In this document: positions 8,093-15,689 of the stretch, piece after piece | Layout: each line of letters starts with the position of its first letter | Position numbering within the stretch: position 1 is the first letter of the stretch | Assembly: GCF_009901525.1 (NCBI RefSeq) | Contig: NZ_CP019288.1 | Location: 806,001 to 870,000, forward strand | Direction: 5' to 3' | Length of the DNA stretch: 64,000 nt | DNA from: Kordia antarctica | Lineage (GTDB): Bacteria; Bacteroidota; Bacteroidia; Flavobacteriales; Flavobacteriaceae | Position numbers and translations under genes: made by a program | The notes under the pieces: model-generated | Told to the model about the DNA's origin: nothing | Databases searched by the model: none | The model's input: only the letters and a program-made list of their open reading frames with translations

Positions 8093-8180
8093 AAAAAATA
8101 AAGAGAAATTAGAATCTTCGTTATTTAATGTTGTAATAAAACATTTAGTGAGTTCATAATGCTTACTTACAGCTTTAAAC

Positions 8181-8205
8181 AAAAAAGCAAGCCGAAGCTT
8201 GCTTT
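8181..8205 (-). terminator. Rho-independent terminator of the lanthipeptide precursor unit
   Basis: On the minus strand the sequence reads as a perfect 9-bp stem AAAGCAAGC / GCTTGCTTT closed by a TTCG tetraloop and followed by a T run. It lies 38 bp after the stop of the second precursor gene, in the right place and orientation to end that transcript. Confidence 0.85.
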
Positions 8206-8243
8206 AAATAATTGTTTTTATTGATTACTATACGTTAAAATAA

Positions 8244-8468
8244 TTACCAACATGGGAAACATGTACCTGCACAAGTCCAGAAACAAGATACTATACAATT
8301 TGTCATGCACGTATTATCTGTTACTTTTGGCAATGTACACACAGGGCAACCGGAACGTATGTGTGTACCAACGGGAACTGGTCCGTTTGCTAAACCTCCG
8401 CTAACTTCGTCTAAATTAGATACTGCTTTTTTGTTTAATGACAGTTTTTTTATATTCTTTTTTTTCAT
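8244..8468 (-). CDS. Class I lanthipeptide-like precursor peptide 1
   Basis: This 74-residue peptide has a leader typical of Bacteroidetes lanthipeptide precursors: basic start, then KKLSLNKKAVSNLDEVSGG ending in a double glycine at 24-25. The predicted core (26-74) is extremely rich in modifiable residues, with eight Cys and about nine Ser/Thr, several as TC, SC or GTC pairs (NCIVSC, FWTCAGTCFPCW). This fits dehydration and thioether ring formation by LanB/LanC-type enzymes. None is encoded in this window, so modification enzymes must act from elsewhere. It lies 27 bp downstream of a second precursor and shares its terminator. Precursor class is likely; the modification chemistry is inferred. 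Confidence 0.82.
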   Translation of the reverse strand: MKKKNIKKLSLNKKAVSNLDEVSGGLANGPVPVGTHIRSGCPVCTLPKVTDNTCMTNCIVSCFWTCAGTCFPCW

Positions 8469-8495
8469 ATTCTATAATTGGTTATGTAAATTATT

Positions 8496-8714
8496 TTAGA
8501 TTCCTACTGCCATTGGTTTGTCTGGACAACCAACTGAAAAGTTTGGACAAGCGTCTCCTTTACATTGAGTTCTACGTACTGAGTCACAAGCATGACAACC
8601 AGACCACATGTTTGTTCCTGCTGCAATAGGAGTTGCTGCCAATCCACCTTTTAAATGATCGAGTTTTGAGATTGCGCTTTTGTTTAAAGCTAATTTTGTT
8701 ACATTTTTTTTCAT
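8496..8714 (-). CDS. Class I lanthipeptide-like precursor peptide 2
   Basis: This 72-residue peptide has the same leader design as its neighbour (KLALNKSAISKLDHLKGG, double glycine at 23-24) but a different core. The core has five Cys (SGCHAC, TQC, DAC, VGC), fewer Ser/Thr and a Cys-free PDKPMAVGI tail. Leaders are conserved while cores diverge, as expected when one modification and export system serves several products. It is the first gene of the pair. A direct-repeat operator matching the one before the lytTR gene lies 121-154 bp upstream of its start. Core boundaries are predicted from the GG motif. Confidence 0.8.
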   Translation of the reverse strand: MKKNVTKLALNKSAISKLDHLKGGLAATPIAAGTNMWSGCHACDSVRRTQCKGDACPNFSVGCPDKPMAVGI

Positions 8715-8834
8715 AATGATTGAAAGTTTAGTGGTTATTAAATTTTTTTAGAATTGTTTTTGATACGACTTATAGATTTTACGTATTAAAACTTATCACA
8801 ATAATAACCTGTTTTTCAAGTGTTTGAAAATAAA

Positions 8835-8868
8835 TGTGATGAATGAAGTTGTTTTGTGACGAATGAAG
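8835..8868 (-). promoter_or_regulatory. Probable LytTR operator upstream of the lanthipeptide genes
   Basis: Two 14-bp direct repeats, TGTGATGAATGAAG (8835-8848) and TGTGACGAATGAAG (8855-8868), differ at one base and start exactly 20 bp apart, close to two helical turns. LytTR-type regulators bind such paired direct repeats. A matching pair with the same spacing lies upstream of the lytTR gene at 9834-9863. The repeats sit between lytTR and the precursor genes, so they most likely control the latter. Confidence 0.6.
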
Positions 8869-8885
8869 AAGTATGTGTTTATCGT

Positions 8886-9764
8886 TTATTTTAGATACGG
8901 AAGTACTGTTTTTGTGTAACTTTTGCTGACAGGAACTTGCTCTTTCATACCATTTAAGGTTAATAATATACGTTGTGAATTTCCTTTGCGCGCTTTTATT
9001 TTATGAATGTTTACGTAGTATTGTCGATGACATTTTATGATGAAATCGTATGTTGCTAAACGTTCAGCTATGAAATGTAAGGAAGCTCTTAAGAGTTGTG
9101 GTTTTTTGTCTTCAATACTATAAATTTCTACATAGTTTCCGGATGCTTTTATATAGCCTATTTGTGATGGAATTATTTCAATACATTGATTGACCACAGG
9201 AGATTTTAGAATGATTTTCTCGTCTGATTGTATTTTTTCTTCTGTATGAATCGTTTGCAGACTTGCTTTAACAACTTCAAGAGACGTTTTGTTTGTATAT
9301 AATTGATCTAATAATATGCTGATGATGAATAATGGAACACTAATCATGATCGACCTTGGAATGGTGACAAACAGATAATAACTGGTTGCTACTTCGCCAA
9401 CGTCCATCATAAAACGATGGTAAATTGTTCCGAAGAATCCTGCAACACTCATTATTGCAACGAGTAGTAACCAATGATGATATGTTTTCCAAGTACGCTT
9501 TTTGTTGGTAGATTTTAGTTTGTGAAAGAACAACCAATATAATGCGTAAATAACTAAGGCTGTGTTGATTCCGTATCCAAGTTGGATGATTTTTACAGGA
9601 AGTTCATATTTTGGAATGGCTAAGTAATTGTCATACGGATCAAATGTGTAGACAAAAATCGTTAGCACAATTCCGATAATAACGGAAAGTTTTAGATAAT
9701 ATGACTGGTTATCAATGAGTTGATGTTTTTTCTGAAAGTAGTATGCTATTTTAGTCATTATCAC
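8886..9764 (-). CDS. Membrane-bound LytTR-family transcriptional regulator
   Basis: This 292-residue protein has about four predicted membrane helices in residues 20-165, a linker, and a C-terminal LytTR DNA-binding domain (about 190-292). The domain shows the usual elements IGYIKASGNYVEIYS, LLRASLHFIAERL, FIKCHRQYYVNIHKI and VPVSKSYTKTVLPYLK. There is no receiver domain, so the membrane part probably senses the signal itself. It lies directly upstream of two lanthipeptide precursor genes on the same strand. Near-identical direct repeats occur in front of it and in front of the precursors, which points to autoregulation plus control of the peptides. Family call is firm; targets are inferred. 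Confidence 0.88.
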   Translation of the reverse strand: MIMTKIAYYFQKKHQLIDNQSYYLKLSVIIGIVLTIFVYTFDPYDNYLAIPKYELPVKIIQLGYGINTALVIYALYWLFFHKLKSTNKKRTWKTYHHWLLLVAIMSVAGFFGTIYHRFMMDVGEVATSYYLFVTIPRSIMISVPLFIISILLDQLYTNKTSLEVVKASLQTIHTEEKIQSDEKIILKSPVVNQCIEIIPSQIGYIKASGNYVEIYSIEDKKPQLLRASLHFIAERLATYDFIIKCHRQYYVNIHKIKARKGNSQRILLTLNGMKEQVPVSKSYTKTVLPYLK

Positions 9765-9833
9765 ATTTTTATTAAAATAGTGATTTGAAGTTACAAAATT
9801 GTTTTCTTTATTTATGGTAATTCATGTATGATT

Positions 9834-9863
9834 TGTTACGAAATTAACTGTTTTGTGATGAAT
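9834..9863 (-). promoter_or_regulatory. Probable LytTR operator upstream of lytTR
   Basis: The direct repeats TGTTACGAAA (9834-9843) and TGTGATGAAT (9854-9863) start exactly 20 bp apart, 70-99 bp in front of the lytTR start. The block GTTTTGTGATGAATG (9850-9864) matches GTTTTGTGACGAATG (8851-8865) upstream of the lanthipeptide genes at 14 of 15 positions. The shared word and shared spacing suggest binding by the same regulator. Confidence 0.55.
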
Positions 9864-9908
9864 GCATTGGTGAAATGAGTGAAATTACTTTACTAGCATG
9901 TTACAATT

Positions 9909-10029
9909 CGCGTAAGGGATAGAGCGATTGTTGGAGCTCTTTTAAAATGAAAACTGAGGTTAGCGAAGTTTTCATTTTAAAAAGCGACTCGCAAAAGCCC
10001 GACCTGAGTTTTTCGCGAAGGTTACGCCC
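9909..10029 (+). ncRNA. Structured intergenic element (possible ncRNA or repeat family)
   Basis: In the 488-bp gene-free stretch 9765-10252 there is a nested structure. The outer arms GCGTAA (9910-9915) and TTACGC (10022-10027) enclose a perfect 16-bp inverted repeat, TTTTAAAATGAAAACT / AGTTTTCATTTTAAAA (9940-9955 and 9967-9982), with an 11-nt loop. The flanking words GTAAGGGATAGAGCG and GCAAAAGCCCGACC remind me of an intergenic element that recurs in many flavobacterial genomes. That resemblance is from memory and unverified, as is the strand. The rest of the gap holds the lytTR promoter region (right of 9764) and the terminator at 10149-10181; I see no gene. Confidence 0.45.
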
Positions 10030-10148
10030 AAATTAAAAGTTTATCCCAATCAACCTTCGCTGTCCAAACTTCTATATTGAATTGCTTCCGCTGTGACAAT
10101 GACCTGATTTAATAGTAATTTAACTATTTAATTTTCAATTTATTACAT

Positions 10149-10181
10149 AAAAAAAAACCTCTATTTGGTAATAGAAGTTTT
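10149..10181 (-). terminator. Rho-independent terminator of the PKS-NRPS operon
   Basis: Read on the minus strand, a 12-bp stem AAAACTTCTATT / AATAGAGGTTTT (one G-T wobble) with the loop ACCA is followed by a run of T. It lies 72 bp beyond the stop codon of the phosphopantetheinyl transferase gene, the last gene of the operon. No comparable terminator was noticed between the genes upstream. Confidence 0.85.
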
Positions 10182-10252
10182 AATGAAAAAAGTAATTCGT
10201 AAGTACTGAATAATTGAATATTAGTTGACCATTCTGAAAAAAATATTATTTT

Positions 10253-10900
10253 TTATAATTGAATTTCTATTTCTTTTGGAAGCTCTAATTCATTATCTAT
10301 TTCATCCTTAAATGCAATGTAACATTTGTAAGCTGTATCCAAAGTGATTTCCTTTAAAAAAAAGTTTTCTCCATTAATATCAACTTGGTCTTCCTTGATT
10401 TCAAATGAATTTAGAGCAATAGAGAATCCTTTTCCGTTCGCTTTTACTACAGCTTCTTTTTGAGTCCAGTATTTAAAAAAGGCTTCCGTTTTATTTGTTG
10501 TTGTCTCAATACCTTGCCATTCATTTGCTGTCATTTGTGTTTTAAAATCTTCAATATTGACAGTGTGCATTTTTTCAATATCAATACCTACTTCAGAAGT
10601 GTCAGTAAGTACACAAATGACAATATTACCTGAATGCGATATATTGAATTTTATTTTTTGATCTTTTAGCCTCGGCTTACCATAAGCTGAATATTCTAAG
10701 AGTTCTTCAATGTGAACTTGATTGATGGTTTTTAATCCATGCTGCAATAGTAATCGTCCTAGTAAGGATAATTGAGCATCTTCCCATCGTCTGTATTTTA
10801 ATATTCGCTCTTGGAAATTTTCAGAGAAATCTGATAAATATGTTTGCAATAATTTGTCATGATTTTCTTTTGATATGTATGTGTAGTATATGTGTGTCAT
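10253..10900 (-). CDS. Sfp-type 4'-phosphopantetheinyl transferase
   Basis: This 215-residue enzyme transfers the 4'-phosphopantetheine arm of CoA to the serine of carrier domains, which all the PKS and NRPS proteins of this operon need. The family motifs are complete: GIDIE at 105-109 (Mg-binding D107 and E109) and FFKYWTQKEAVVKANGKG at 141-158 (E149, K153). The N-terminal half carries YGKPRLKD and FNISHSGN. It is the last gene of the operon, 9 bp after an ATP-grasp-like gene and before a strong terminator, so it is co-expressed with its substrates. Confidence is high. Confidence 0.95.
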   Translation of the reverse strand: MTHIYYTYISKENHDKLLQTYLSDFSENFQERILKYRRWEDAQLSLLGRLLLQHGLKTINQVHIEELLEYSAYGKPRLKDQKIKFNISHSGNIVICVLTDTSEVGIDIEKMHTVNIEDFKTQMTANEWQGIETTTNKTEAFFKYWTQKEAVVKANGKGFSIALNSFEIKEDQVDINGENFFLKEITLDTAYKCYIAFKDEIDNELELPKEIEIQL

Positions 10901-10909
10901 TTTTTATTT

Positions 10910-12274
10910 TTAAGAAACACATTCATAAACTATTGCTTCTACTGCTCCTGTAGCTGAATTGATGACTCCAACATCAGTTGCTACTTCAGACATTCGTACC
11001 CAAACACCTCCATAGGTTTCTCCAAAACCAAATGCGCCCCAAATTAATTTATGTGGTGTCCAATCATGTTGTTTGTTAGGCGCAAAAAAGTCAAGTGAAT
11101 CACTAAATTCTTGCGCTATAAAATGTCCATTTTTTATTGCAGTTTCAATTGCTTCTTCCCATTCAGTGCTAGAAGAGAATTTACCAATAAAAACATCTTT
11201 TCCTTGAAATCCTTGTGCCGCTTTTATGACTAGTTCATCTTTTTTTGTTCTTAATAAATTGAGCATTGAAATTTTTTCCTGATTGTATAAAACTTCACGA
11301 TCAGTTATGTTTGCTGTCCAAGGAATTGATTGAAGTATTAATTGATTATCTTCTGTTGAAAATTTACCTTGTTCGGCTAATTCTCGAAGTAATCCTAAGT
11401 TTCTTTTGTCTCCATACATTCCACTAGCAATATGATCAGGAAGGTACACATTATCTAAAATGAACGATCTAAAAACATCAAGTGGAATTTCTTCACCTTC
11501 TAAGTTTAGAATAATGATGCCGTGTATGTTTGTATTTTCAAGGTATATTTTTCCTTGATTTAATTTTAGGTCTTTGAGTTTTCCAGTGAATGCTTCTCCT
11601 CGTAATCCTCTCTTTGAAAATTCTTTTTTAAGCATTTCATCAAAAAATGCCAGATTTATAGCTTCCACTTGTTTGTCTTCTATATTTCCCATTTTCACGA
11701 AAATATTGACTTCATCTCCTTGAATTTTAACATGTTGAAGTACTTTGTCTACTAAAAACTTGATGTAATATTTTTGTGAGTTTTCAGAATGATAATTTCT
11801 ACGAGTTTCTTGATTTGAAAGTTCTGGGTGTAATTTTCTAATAATCGATTCAAAACTTTGCACTTGCCAACCACCTATTGACGAACCTACATTTATTTCA
11901 AGTACTTGAAATCCTTTTTTTGATAATGTTAAGTCTAATCGGCATCCTGATTCAATATTTTTTTCGTGACATATCATTGCAAATTGACTTACCATAGCAT
12001 TTCCAGAAAAGTAATAGTCTGCAATTTTTTTCTGATCATTATTAAAATATAGTTTAGGAATTTGATGTAATAATTTAGGTAATTGTACACAAAGTTTCTC
12101 TAACATTGCTGCAACATCTTTGTTAATGATTACTGGCCATGAGTTTATTGGATACGCATATTTTTTAAATATTTCAGGTACTTCTTTTGCTTGAGTATTT
12201 ATCCAAACAGGAAAGTCCTTTACTGATTCATTTTTGAAATTACTGAATTTATCAGAAAGTATTGTGTTTTCCAT
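10910..12274 (-). CDS. ATP-grasp-like protein (probably circularly permuted), copy 2
   Basis: This 454-residue protein lacks a signal peptide. An acidic motif RLDLTLSKKGFQVLEINVGS (about 111-130) resembles the metal-binding end of ATP-grasp enzymes, but it comes before the lysine- and glycine-rich nucleotide-binding-like stretch VIKAAQGFQGKDVFIGKF (about 346-363). That order suggests the circularly permuted ATP-grasp arrangement of glutathionylspermidine-synthase-type ligases. It is roughly half identical to the gene immediately upstream and the same length, so the pair arose by tandem duplication. In an NRPS operon it may form an amide or peptide bond during tailoring or release. Fold assignment is by eye and moderate; substrate unknown. 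Confidence 0.6.
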   Translation of the reverse strand: MENTILSDKFSNFKNESVKDFPVWINTQAKEVPEIFKKYAYPINSWPVIINKDVAAMLEKLCVQLPKLLHQIPKLYFNNDQKKIADYYFSGNAMVSQFAMICHEKNIESGCRLDLTLSKKGFQVLEINVGSSIGGWQVQSFESIIRKLHPELSNQETRRNYHSENSQKYYIKFLVDKVLQHVKIQGDEVNIFVKMGNIEDKQVEAINLAFFDEMLKKEFSKRGLRGEAFTGKLKDLKLNQGKIYLENTNIHGIIILNLEGEEIPLDVFRSFILDNVYLPDHIASGMYGDKRNLGLLRELAEQGKFSTEDNQLILQSIPWTANITDREVLYNQEKISMLNLLRTKKDELVIKAAQGFQGKDVFIGKFSSSTEWEEAIETAIKNGHFIAQEFSDSLDFFAPNKQHDWTPHKLIWGAFGFGETYGGVWVRMSEVATDVGVINSATGAVEAIVYECVS

Positions 12275-12324
12275 TTTTTTAATTGTGTTTTAAAAAACTA
12301 ATGTTATTGTTGCTTTCCATTACA

Positions 12325-13689
12325 CTAGGTATTGTATTCGTAAACAATTGCTTCTATTGCACCAGTTGCTGAGTTAATAATTCCTGAGTCATTTTTATTG
12401 GCAGACATACGAACCCAAGCGCCTCCATAGGTTTCTCCAAAACCAAAAGCTCCCCAAACTAGTTTGTGTGGAATCCATTGGTTGTCATTATTTGGAGCAT
12501 ATAAATCAATTGAATCGCTAAATTTTTGAGCGATGTATGTTTTAGTTTCCAAACTATGTATGATGGCTTTTTCCCATTCGTGTGCGGTTAAAAATTTTCC
12601 AACAAAAACATCATTTCCTTGTAAACCATCAGATATTTTAATTACAAATTCGTTTTTGCGCGCTCGTAATAGTGTAATCATATTCTGGATTTCTCCTTCA
12701 TAGTTAAGTTCTACATCTGCTACGATTTCTGTCCAAGGAATGCATTTTAGAATTTTTTCGTTTTCAGAAGCTTCAAATTTCTTTTCAATGGCTAATCGTC
12801 TTAGCAATGCCAAGTTTCTTTTGTCTCTCAGAAACATAGTTCCCAAATGATCGGGGAAATATATTTTGTTAGTAATTAGTGCTTTGAAAACATCAGGTGT
12901 GATATTGTTTAATGCAAAGTCTAAAATTAAAACAGCTTGAACACTTTTATCATTATAGGATAATTGTTTGTTTGTAAACTTTAGCTTTGAAATACTATCT
13001 AAATAAACCGTGCCTTTTAGGTTTCTTTTATTGAGTTCATTTATGAGTAATTCATTGTAAAATCCGCGAATTGTTTCTTTTAGATTTGCATCTTGATGTG
13101 CTTCACTGACTAAAAAAATGTTGATTTCTTCTGGATTTCCAGATACATATTCTAGGACTTTATTCACTAAGAAATTTACATAGATGCTTTGTGTTTTTTT
13201 TGACTCATATGTATTATTATTAGAAGATTTTGTAAGTTCTGGATGCAATTCTCTGATAATTGGTTCAAAGTTTTGAAACTCCATTCCTCCAATTGATGAA
13301 CCCATGTTTACTTCTAATACTTTAAAACCATCTTCAGTATATGTTAAGTCTAAACGACAACTTACGTCTACATTTTTTTCATGACACATTAAGGAGAATT
13401 TTGCGGTATTTTTATTCCCTTTAAAATAAAAGTCAGCAATTTTATCTATTTCATTATTGAAGTATAATGATGGAACTTTTTGCAAAACCCTTGGAATGAA
13501 TGTACTTATTTCTTCAAGATCTTTTGTAAGTTCTTTGTTTATAATTACTGGCCATGAAGAAATAGGGTATTTAAATCCTCTAAAAAACCAGTGAATTGCT
13601 TCACTATCGTTGTCTATTATGTGAGGAATAGCCGCTTCCTGCTTTTCTATAAATGCATTATACGTATCAAATAAGATGGTATTTTTCAT
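12325..13689 (-). CDS. ATP-grasp-like protein (probably circularly permuted), copy 1
   Basis: This 454-residue protein is a tandem paralogue of the next gene. Shared blocks include ADFYFKGN, MCHEKNVDVSCRLDLT, VLEVNMGSSIGG (about 122-133), VIKISDGLQGNDVFVGKF (about 346-363) and a strongly conserved C-terminus LVWGAFGFGETYGGAWVRMS. The putative metal-binding segment precedes the putative ATP-binding segment, as in circularly permuted ATP-grasp ligases. The N-terminal quarter and middle (about 170-260) diverge most between copies, which may reflect different acceptor substrates. It lies 23 bp after the hydrolase gene. A ligase acting on the NRPS product or an amino acid precursor is an inference. 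Confidence 0.6.
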   Translation of the reverse strand: MKNTILFDTYNAFIEKQEAAIPHIIDNDSEAIHWFFRGFKYPISSWPVIINKELTKDLEEISTFIPRVLQKVPSLYFNNEIDKIADFYFKGNKNTAKFSLMCHEKNVDVSCRLDLTYTEDGFKVLEVNMGSSIGGMEFQNFEPIIRELHPELTKSSNNNTYESKKTQSIYVNFLVNKVLEYVSGNPEEINIFLVSEAHQDANLKETIRGFYNELLINELNKRNLKGTVYLDSISKLKFTNKQLSYNDKSVQAVLILDFALNNITPDVFKALITNKIYFPDHLGTMFLRDKRNLALLRRLAIEKKFEASENEKILKCIPWTEIVADVELNYEGEIQNMITLLRARKNEFVIKISDGLQGNDVFVGKFLTAHEWEKAIIHSLETKTYIAQKFSDSIDLYAPNNDNQWIPHKLVWGAFGFGETYGGAWVRMSANKNDSGIINSATGAIEAIVYEYNT

Positions 13690-13712
13690 TTTTTGTTGAT
13701 TTAATTACACAA

Positions 13713-15665
13713 TTACAATGAAATAATTCCCCAATGAAACATGTATGTAATTAACAGCATATGAGAAAATAATACTGATAACATGATACTTCTATCTGAT
13801 ATTTTTTTGATTCTCACAATAAAGAATACCAATGAAATTAAGGTAAGTGCAGTAAAAACTATCGTAAGCGTGAATAAATAATTGAAGTTTTCAGGAAGTC
13901 CAAAAGCTAAAATGAAGAAGTTTTTATTCATTACTTCTAAAAGTGCGAGTACGAGTCCTGTAATGGTTACCAATCCTATAATGGAAGTAATTATGGTGAT
14001 TATACGTATAATTTTATTGGATACTCCTTGATATTTTTTTCGAACTAAATTGAATGAGTATATAAATATGTAAGCTATCATGATAAGAAATGCTATCGCT
14101 AGCGGAGCAAGAAATAGAGGATCCATTTGACCAATACTATTCCCCATATTTGATACGCCTGGATTTACCGTAACGTTACTCACCAATTGCATTTTTGCTG
14201 CTTGTTTAAAAGCTTCTGCATCAGGTTGCTGCGAAGGATTTTTTGTAAAAGCGCCGATCACTTCATTTCCTATGAATGTAAACCCTGGAACATGTCCGTA
14301 TGTATATCCAGTTACCGCGTATGCATTTTTGAATTTTTTCGCTACTTTTTCACCATTTGTCAAAGGCGTAATTGGATCATATTCACCAGAGATTACTATT
14401 ACAGGAAAGTCAACATTTGCCAATCCACTTAAGTCGTAATTTTGTGCTAAAGAATCTGGTTTGCTAAGATTCCATTTTTCACAAACTTTAAAGTCCGATT
14501 TATAAAAAGAAAGTCCGCCTTTTAGTTTTCCGTATTGGGCAGCATTCGATTCAAATACTTGTATATCATTGTTTGGCAAAGCTTCATTACAACTTACACA
14601 GTAATATACTCCATAATCTAAGCCAAGCAAACTAGAAAAAGAAGCTACTAAAGTTCCTAATGCATCTTTGTTTCTCTCTTTAAATTGAGAAATAAGCAAT
14701 GGCATTATTTCAATAAATTGTTTGTTGTAAAGTGTTTGTTGAATTGCAATTTTAAAATCTTCCGCATTGAATGTAAATTCTTCCGATTCTACAATATTTT
14801 TACTAACAGAAACCGTAATTGGATTGTCTGTTAAATCTGCAATCACTGCATAATAGTCTTCTTCTAAATTTGGAAATTCTGCATTACAGTCTGCATCATT
14901 TTTACAAGCGTTGAACACTTTACCAAGGCTTGTCATGTAATTGCTTGTATTTTCAGTGTAATAGTCTGAAATATCTGCGATGGAAGAATCTAAGATGAGC
15001 GATTGTACATCATTTGGATAGTAACTCGCATAGACTTGCGCCATATACGTTCCGTAAGAAGCGCCATAAACTATCCATTTGGAATATCCAAGCTTTGATC
15101 GTAATGCATTTAAATCTTTCGCTACCGATAAACTGTGATACGCATCTGTATCTACTCCATTTTTGATTAGTTCTTGTTTGCAAGAGAATGCTACATTTGT
15201 TTTGTCTTCTTCGTCTTTTTCAGGTGATTGATTTTTTGCAAGAATGGTTAAAAATTCTGCTCCAAGATCAGGACAAAGTCGTGGTTCTGAATATCCTGTT
15301 CCTCTGATATCAAATAGGACAATGTCATTGTTTTCACGCAATACATGATTTACCCATGAACCAATATTTTGTACGCCACTAGCTCCTGGACCACCTTGTA
15401 TGAATACAACTGCTGGCGCATTTTCTAAATTTGCCTTGTTTTTTAGTACCGAAACGGCAATTTTTATGGTATTACTTTCTGGTTTTTCCCAGTTTTCTGG
15501 AACGGATAAGTAATGCCAAGTAATTGTGTCTTCATTTAGTATATCTGCATATGGAAAAAAGGAATCTGCTTTATCCAAGGATACATTTTGAGACCATCCG
15601 CTAAAGACAATGGCAAAAATAAATAGCTTTAGTATGATAGTTGTTCGTGTCATTTTGAAATTCAT
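13713..15665 (-). CDS. Secreted alpha/beta hydrolase (TAP/S33-like peptidase) with C-terminal membrane anchor
   Basis: This 650-residue protein has a signal peptide (about 1-25). Its alpha/beta-hydrolase domain carries the S33/tripeptidyl-aminopeptidase features: oxyanion motif GGPG (91-94), DIRGTGYSEP (119-128), nucleophile elbow GASYG with Ser203, Asp430 (SGEYDPITPL) and His458 (YTYGHVPGF). The catalytic triad is therefore complete. Four hydrophobic helices follow at about 517-540, 552-577, 596-618 and 626-646, placing the catalytic domain in the periplasm, tethered to the inner membrane. It lies 24 bp after the last NRPS gene. It may cleave a peptide precursor after export or confer resistance; both are inferences. 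Confidence 0.85.
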   Translation of the reverse strand: MNFKMTRTTIILKLFIFAIVFSGWSQNVSLDKADSFFPYADILNEDTITWHYLSVPENWEKPESNTIKIAVSVLKNKANLENAPAVVFIQGGPGASGVQNIGSWVNHVLRENNDIVLFDIRGTGYSEPRLCPDLGAEFLTILAKNQSPEKDEEDKTNVAFSCKQELIKNGVDTDAYHSLSVAKDLNALRSKLGYSKWIVYGASYGTYMAQVYASYYPNDVQSLILDSSIADISDYYTENTSNYMTSLGKVFNACKNDADCNAEFPNLEEDYYAVIADLTDNPITVSVSKNIVESEEFTFNAEDFKIAIQQTLYNKQFIEIMPLLISQFKERNKDALGTLVASFSSLLGLDYGVYYCVSCNEALPNNDIQVFESNAAQYGKLKGGLSFYKSDFKVCEKWNLSKPDSLAQNYDLSGLANVDFPVIVISGEYDPITPLTNGEKVAKKFKNAYAVTGYTYGHVPGFTFIGNEVIGAFTKNPSQQPDAEAFKQAAKMQLVSNVTVNPGVSNMGNSIGQMDPLFLAPLAIAFLIMIAYIFIYSFNLVRKKYQGVSNKIIRIITIITSIIGLVTITGLVLALLEVMNKNFFILAFGLPENFNYLFTLTIVFTALTLISLVFFIVRIKKISDRSIMLSVLFSHMLLITYMFHWGIISL

Positions 15666-15689
15666 TATATGTGGCTAGTTTAGTGAGTG

